From contig NZ_JAERRH010000007.1 in NCBI RefSeq assembly GCF_016741855.1, positions 310,001 to 374,000 of the forward strand: a DNA stretch of 64,000 nt, given 5' to 3'. Of the stretch, positions 60,237-64,000 are shown piece by piece. The position numbers were made by a program, and so were the translations under genes. Source of the DNA: Streptomyces musisoli. Its GTDB lineage: Bacteria; Actinomycetota; Actinomycetes; Streptomycetales; Streptomycetaceae. Under the pieces are notes generated by a model. The model was not told the origin of the DNA. It was given only the letters and a program-made list of their open reading frames with translations, and ran no database searches. Numbering within the stretch: position 1 is the first letter of the stretch; the number at the start of each line of letters is the position of its first letter.

Positions 60237-60396
60237 CCTTCCCCGGCCCCCGACCCTCGGCCCTCAGCCCTCAGCCCTCGACTCTCGGCCCTCGGCCCGC
60301 TGCCCCGCCGTCCCCAACGGCCGGTCCGAAGCACCCGCGCAGGGGCTGTTCCCGCTGGTCCGAGCCGGTGTCGGACCCCCGTGTCACCATCGGCCC

Positions 60397-60873
60397 ATGG
60401 ACAAAATCCGCCGCCTGCGACTGGCCAAGGACGCCATGGACCGGGACTGGGCCGACCCGGGGCTCGACCTGGACGTGGTGGCGGCCCATGCCGGGTACTC
60501 GCGCTATCACTTCCTGCGCGCCTTCAAGGAGGCGTACGGCGAGACGCCCGGCCAGTACCTGACGCACCGGCGGATCGAGCGGGCCGAGGAGATGCTGCGC
60601 AGCGCCAACCTCACGGTGACCGAGATCTGCACCCTGGTCGGGTTCAGCAGCCTCGGCACCTTCTCCGCCCGCTTCAAGGCCCGGACCGGCCTCACCCCCA
60701 GCGAGTACCGCACCCGGCACGTGGGCCGCGGCGCCGCCCTCATCCCCGGCTGCTACGCCATGCTCTGGGCCGGCGGTTTCAACACCGCAACATCGAAGAA
60801 GCGCCCCGCCCCCGCTCCTGCCTACGGTGACGAGCGGGAACAGCAGCCGCACGACAGGAGAGCGGAGCCATGA
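60397..60873 (+). CDS. AraC-family regulator (DNA-binding domain only)
   Basis: A 158-residue protein. Residues 1-105 form the two-HTH AraC domain (LDLDVVAAHAGYSRYHFLRA, then NLTVTEICTLVGFSSLGTFS and the signature FKARTGLTPSEYR). There is no N-terminal ligand domain, as in SoxS/MarA-type members; the C-terminus is a short tail. CACCAT 6 nt before the ATG is a weak -10 candidate. Its stop overlaps the VOC gene (ATGA). Confidence 0.88.
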   Translation: MDKIRRLRLAKDAMDRDWADPGLDLDVVAAHAGYSRYHFLRAFKEAYGETPGQYLTHRRIERAEEMLRSANLTVTEICTLVGFSSLGTFSARFKARTGLTPSEYRTRHVGRGAALIPGCYAMLWAGGFNTATSKKRPAPAPAYGDEREQQPHDRRAEP

Positions 60874-61304
60874 TCAAGGGCTTGGGCATCAGCACCGTAT
60901 GGACCACCGACCAGCAGCGGACGAAGGCCTTCTTCACCGAGAAGCTGGGCTTCGAGGTGCGCAACGACCTCGCCATGGGCGACATGCGCTGGGTCACCGT
61001 CGGCGCCAAGGACCAGCCCGGCGTGGAGCTGGCGCTGATGAGCCTGGACGGCCCGGGCCTGGACCCCGAGTCCGCCGAGGCGTTGAAGAAGCTGGTCGCC
61101 AAGGGGGTGCTCGGCGCCGGTGCGTTCCGCACGGACGACTGCCGGGGTGACTACGAGACGTTCCGGGCGCGCGGGGTGGAGTTCCTCCAGGAGCCGCAGG
61201 AGCGGCCGTACGGCATCGAGGCGATCTTCCGGGACGACAACGGCAACTGGTACTCGCTGACCGAGCGCAGCGAAGAGCTGGACTTCTCCAAGGACTTCGG
61301 GTGA
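60870..61304 (+). CDS. VOC-family protein
   Basis: A 144-residue vicinal-oxygen-chelate protein (VWTTDQQRTKAFFTEKLGFEVRND at the start; PYGIEAIFRDDNGNWYSLTE at the end with the metal-ligand Glu). It pairs with an AraC regulator upstream and a methyltransferase downstream through ATGA and GTGA overlaps, so the three are co-translated. Substrate unknown; detoxification or antibiotic resistance is a common role. Confidence 0.88.
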   Translation: MIKGLGISTVWTTDQQRTKAFFTEKLGFEVRNDLAMGDMRWVTVGAKDQPGVELALMSLDGPGLDPESAEALKKLVAKGVLGAGAFRTDDCRGDYETFRARGVEFLQEPQERPYGIEAIFRDDNGNWYSLTERSEELDFSKDFG

Positions 61305-62152
61305 CCGCGGGACCCGGCGTGCTGCCGGACCACACGGCCGTACGGGTGGCCCTGTGGCGGGCACTGCACGTCCAGGCCGATGCGCCGCCGCACGTCGTCG
61401 ACGACGAGATCGGGCTGCGGCTGGCGGACCCCGGCGACGGCTGGCGCGCCCGCCCGGACATGGACGAGCGGGACACCCGGCTGGTGCGGGCGTCCATCGC
61501 GGCCCGCGCCCGGTTCGTCGAGGACCTCGTCGTGGAGCAGGCCGCGCGCGGGGTGGACCAGTACGTCGTCCTCGGCGCCGGGCTGGACACCTTCGCCCAG
61601 CGCCGGCCGGAGACCGCCGCGGGGCTGCGGGTGTTCGAGGCGGACCAGCCCGGTCCGCAGGAGTGGAAGCGGCGGCGGCTCGCCGAACTCGGGTACGGAG
61701 TCCCGGACTGGCTGCGTCTCGTGCCGGTCGACTTCGAGGGGGACTGGTGGGAGCGGCTGCTCGCGGCCGGCCTCGACCCGGGCCGGCCGGCGGTCGTGGC
61801 CTGCACCGGCGTCACGATGTACCTCACGCGGGACGCGATCGTGGCGAGCTTCCGGAGAGTGGCGACGCTCGCTCCGGGCTCCCTGCTGGCCACGACGTTT
61901 CTGCGGCCGGCCGAGGACGTCGAGCCCGAGCTGCGGCCGTTCCAGGAGGCGGCGGAACGGGGCGCACGCGCCGCCGGCACGCCGTTCCTCAGTCACTTCA
62001 CGCCCGCGGGGATGCTGGACCTGGTCCGCGACGCCGGGTTCCGGGACGCCCGCCATGTGCCGGCCGGGGAACTCGCCCGGCGGTACTTCGCCGACCGGAC
62101 CGACGGGCTGCGTCCGTCGAAGGCGGAGGAACTGGTGGTGGCGTCCACCTGA
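61301..62152 (+). CDS. SAM-dependent methyltransferase (LCMT/PPM-like)
   Basis: A 283-residue class I methyltransferase of the leucine-carboxyl-methyltransferase-like group common in actinobacteria. YVVLGAGLDTFAQRRPE is the SAM-binding loop with FEADQPGPQEWKRRRL as the acidic second strand, and VACTGVTMYLTRDAI is the family motif IV. Substrate unknown. The GTG start overlaps the VOC stop. Last gene of a three-gene operon. Confidence 0.87.
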   Translation: MTAGPGVLPDHTAVRVALWRALHVQADAPPHVVDDEIGLRLADPGDGWRARPDMDERDTRLVRASIAARARFVEDLVVEQAARGVDQYVVLGAGLDTFAQRRPETAAGLRVFEADQPGPQEWKRRRLAELGYGVPDWLRLVPVDFEGDWWERLLAAGLDPGRPAVVACTGVTMYLTRDAIVASFRRVATLAPGSLLATTFLRPAEDVEPELRPFQEAAERGARAAGTPFLSHFTPAGMLDLVRDAGFRDARHVPAGELARRYFADRTDGLRPSKAEELVVAST

Positions 62153-62369
62153 AGCGGCCGGGGTGGTCGGCGGCGGGGCCCGAGGAGGCCGAGATGGTCG
62201 TGGGCGGGCGGCCGAGGGGGTGGAAGCGGTCGCGGGCCGGGGGCCTGAAGCGATCGCAAGCGCCGGTGGCCGGCGGGGACGGGGGCGACCCGGGGCGGAG
62301 GGAGATCCGGGGCGGAGGGAGATGCGGGCGAGGTGACATGGGGCCGGGGCGGCCCGGGGAGGGCCGGTC

Positions 62370-63122
62370 CTAGCGGCCCGTCGCCAGGTTCGCGCCGCCC
62401 GTCGCCTCCAGGACGACGCCCGTCATGAACTCGTTCGCGGCGAGCATGTGGATGGCGCGGGCGATGTCATCGGGGCGGCCCACCCGGCCCACCGGTGTGA
62501 CGGCGGCCAGGCCGTCGAAGAGGGACCGGCGCTGCTCGGCGGGTACGGAGTGCCACCAGGGCGTGTCGACGACGCCCGGGGAGACGGCGTTGACCCGGAG
62601 CGGGGCCAGCTCCACCGCGAGCGGCGGGACCATCGCCTCCAGGGCGCCGTTGATCGCGGCGAGGCCCGCGGTGCCGGGCAGGGCGGCCCGGGCGGAGGCG
62701 GCGGTCACCAGGGTCGCCGAGCCGTCGCGGCGCAGCCGGGGCAGGGCCGCCTGGAGGACGCGCACGTGCGGCCAGAACTTGCCGTCGAAGCCGGCCGCCA
62801 GCTCGTCCAGGTCCAGCTCGGCGAAGGGGCCGCTGCCCTTGTTGCCGCTGAGGGCGAGGACCAGGTGGTCGACGGGGCCGGAGCCGGCGAAGAACGCGTC
62901 CACCGCGGCGCGGTCCGCCGCGTCCAGCCGGGACGTCGACACCTTGCCGCCGATCCGGCCCGCCGCCGCGTCCAGCCGGTCCTGCGCGCGGCCGGTGATG
63001 ACCACGTCGGCGCCGTCGGCGGCGAAGAGCGTGGCAGCCGCCTCGCCGATGCCGGAGCTGCCGCCCATCACGACGACGCGCTGTCCGGCGAGGGGGGTGG
63101 TGGAGGTGTGCGGAGTGCTCAT
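62370..63122 (-). CDS. SDR-fold protein lacking the YxxxK dyad
   Basis: A 250-residue short-chain dehydrogenase fold. The cofactor motif VVVMGGSSGIGEAAA and the NNAG-like LALSGNKGSG are present, and VNAVSPGVVDTPWW is the usual phosphate-side loop. At the catalytic place the sequence is PGTAGLAAINGALEAM, so Tyr and Lys appear to be Leu and Asn. It may be a non-classical SDR or a binding protein. Divergent from a TetR gene, its likely regulator. ATG 63122 follows GGGAGAAGCC. Confidence 0.85.
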   Translation of the reverse strand: MSTPHTSTTPLAGQRVVVMGGSSGIGEAAATLFAADGADVVITGRAQDRLDAAAGRIGGKVSTSRLDAADRAAVDAFFAGSGPVDHLVLALSGNKGSGPFAELDLDELAAGFDGKFWPHVRVLQAALPRLRRDGSATLVTAASARAALPGTAGLAAINGALEAMVPPLAVELAPLRVNAVSPGVVDTPWWHSVPAEQRRSLFDGLAAVTPVGRVGRPDDIARAIHMLAANEFMTGVVLEATGGANLATGR

Positions 63123-63175
63123 GGTGTGGCTTCTCCCGAGAGGTCACCGGGCCCCGACCCATTGTCGAGAACGCC

Positions 63176-63216
63176 GGTCTCGTCAAATGTGTTGCCGAGA
63201 CCGATAGTCTCGTCAA
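63176..63216. promoter_or_regulatory. Operator-like repeats between SDR and tetR genes
   Basis: GGTCTCG (63176-63182) pairs with CGAGACC (63196-63202), and GTCTCGTCAA occurs twice (63177-63186 and 63207-63216). The cluster lies in the divergent spacer and is AT-richer than its surroundings, fitting overlapping promoters and TetR operators. Confidence 0.6.
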
Positions 63217-63226
63217 GGGGGTTCGG

Positions 63227-63310
63227 GAAGCGCCGGGCGGGGAGAGGGAAGCCCCCGGGCCGGGAGACGGAAGCGCCGGGCGGGGAGAGGGAAGGGCCGG
63301 GCCGGGAGAA
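63227..63310. repeat. 43-bp direct repeat upstream of tetR
   Basis: A GAAGCGCCGGGCGGGGAGAG-type unit recurs with a 43-bp period (starts near 63227 and 63270), filling the space just before the tetR ribosome site. Confidence 0.7.
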
Positions 63311-63319
63311 GATGGGGCC

Positions 63320-63919
63320 GTGAGCACAGGGGAAGAGGGCGTGGACACCAAGGGACACCGCCAGCACACCGGCCGCCGCCGCAACGAGGCCGCGCGCCAG
63401 GCGATTCTGGATGCCGCGCTGGACCTGCTCGCCGACGCCGACGGCGCCCCGGTGAGTGTGGAGACCATCGCCCGCGCGGCCGGCGTCGGCAAACAGACCC
63501 TCTACCGCTGGTGGCCCTCCAAGGGCGCCGTACTGCTGGAGGCGCTCACCGACCGGGCCGCGCAGGAGGTGCCCGCGCCGGACACCGGCACCCTGCGCGG
63601 CGATCTGCGCGCGCTGGCGGTCGCCACCTTCGAGGCCGCCCAGTACCCGCCGACCGCCCCAGCCCTGCGCACCCTCGTCCGCGAGGCGGCCCGGGACCCG
63701 CATCTGGCGGAGCTGATGCGGAAGTTCACCGAGTCCCGGCGGGCCGCCGTGCACGAGATCCTCGAACGGGGCCGGCAGCGCGGCGAACTGCCCGCCGACC
63801 GGGACCCCGAGCTGCTGGTCGACCAGTTCTACGGCCTCTTCTGGTACCGCTTCCTGCTCGGACACGCCCCGCTGGACGCGGACACGGCGATCCGGTTCGC
63901 CGACTCCCTGCTGGGCTGA
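63320..63919 (+). CDS. TetR-family transcriptional regulator
   Basis: A 199-residue regulator. HTH: RQAILDAALDLLADADGAPV, then VETIARAAGVGKQTLYRWWPSKG. The C-terminal domain is of the TetR_C_11 type (ELLVDQFYGLFWYRFLLGHAPL). GTG 63320 with a purine-rich GGAGAAGATGGGG upstream. Divergent from the SDR gene, which it probably controls through the repeats at 63176-63216. The last 80 nt of the window hold no gene start. Confidence 0.9.
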   Translation: MSTGEEGVDTKGHRQHTGRRRNEAARQAILDAALDLLADADGAPVSVETIARAAGVGKQTLYRWWPSKGAVLLEALTDRAAQEVPAPDTGTLRGDLRALAVATFEAAQYPPTAPALRTLVREAARDPHLAELMRKFTESRRAAVHEILERGRQRGELPADRDPELLVDQFYGLFWYRFLLGHAPLDADTAIRFADSLLG

Positions 63920-64000
63920 AACCCTTCTCGGGGCCGCCCCTCGGCCGGGCTGCACTCTCTCCGGGCCGACCCGTCGCGCGCGGAGGGCCCGCTGACCGCC

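Overview
The window is a high-GC actinobacterial chromosome segment, almost certainly Streptomyces. Coding density is high, GTG starts and GTGA/ATGA gene overlaps are frequent, and many starts lie 6-7 nt behind a TANNNT hexamer, which suggests leaderless mRNAs. Gene content and order (tipA, ppa, dacB-like, tilS, hpt, ftsH, folE, folB/K/P, panC-nadB-nadC-coaX, lsr2, clpC) match, from memory, the conserved core segment around SCO3370-SCO3425 of S. coelicolor. I see no tRNA, rRNA, CRISPR array, phage or insertion sequence.

Left part (1-14 kb). A VOC/ArsR/SRPBCC operon is driven by a promoter buried in a perfect palindrome. It is followed by a Streptomyces-type developmental-regulator module: a DUF397 protein, an RsbW-like ATPase and a WhiJ-type XRE regulator. 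The DUF397 and ATPase genes share a 31-bp upstream element. Next come an aldehyde dehydrogenase, a DinB/PadR pair, glutamate decarboxylase beside a ClC chloride channel, the thiopeptide-sensing MerR regulator TipA with its recognisable promoter, a YbjQ protein, a DedA protein with a long Tyr/Gln tail and a ThrE-type exporter.

Housekeeping core (14-28 kb). Pyrophosphatase, a PBP4-type carboxypeptidase, a zincin, tilS, hpt and ftsH, then folE. A leftward folate operon (folP, an NTF2-like gene, folB, folK, DUF3180) follows. After it lie an MprF-like membrane lysyltransferase and a divergent membrane-anchored esterase.

Middle (28-46 kb). A repeat-rich acidic protein, two bacterial PH-domain proteins, an orphan NuoD facing a MidA/NDUFAF7-type methyltransferase, a NarL-type two-component pair, a DUF5937/ArsR regulator with its palindrome, and a beta-eliminating lyase. 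A cofactor operon follows: a DUF2520 Rossmann enzyme, panC, nadB, nadC and coaX, feeding CoA and NAD synthesis.

Right part (46-64 kb). Small hypotheticals, a BlaI regulator, a short N-acetylglutamate synthase, the nucleoid protein Lsr2 (convergent with an SCO3374-like gene), ClpC, a 1030-residue NACHT/STAND NTPase with an LRR-like tail, a secreted HAD phosphatase, an M23 peptidase, a TetR/MFS efflux pair with two operator dyads, an AraC/VOC/methyltransferase operon and a divergent SDR/TetR pair.

The observations I rate highest are: the shared operator of the DUF397/ATPase/XRE module; the NuoD-MidA pairing with the target arginine conserved; the NACHT protein as a candidate anti-phage NLR-like sensor; and a TipA whose thiopeptide-capturing cysteine position is tryptophan.
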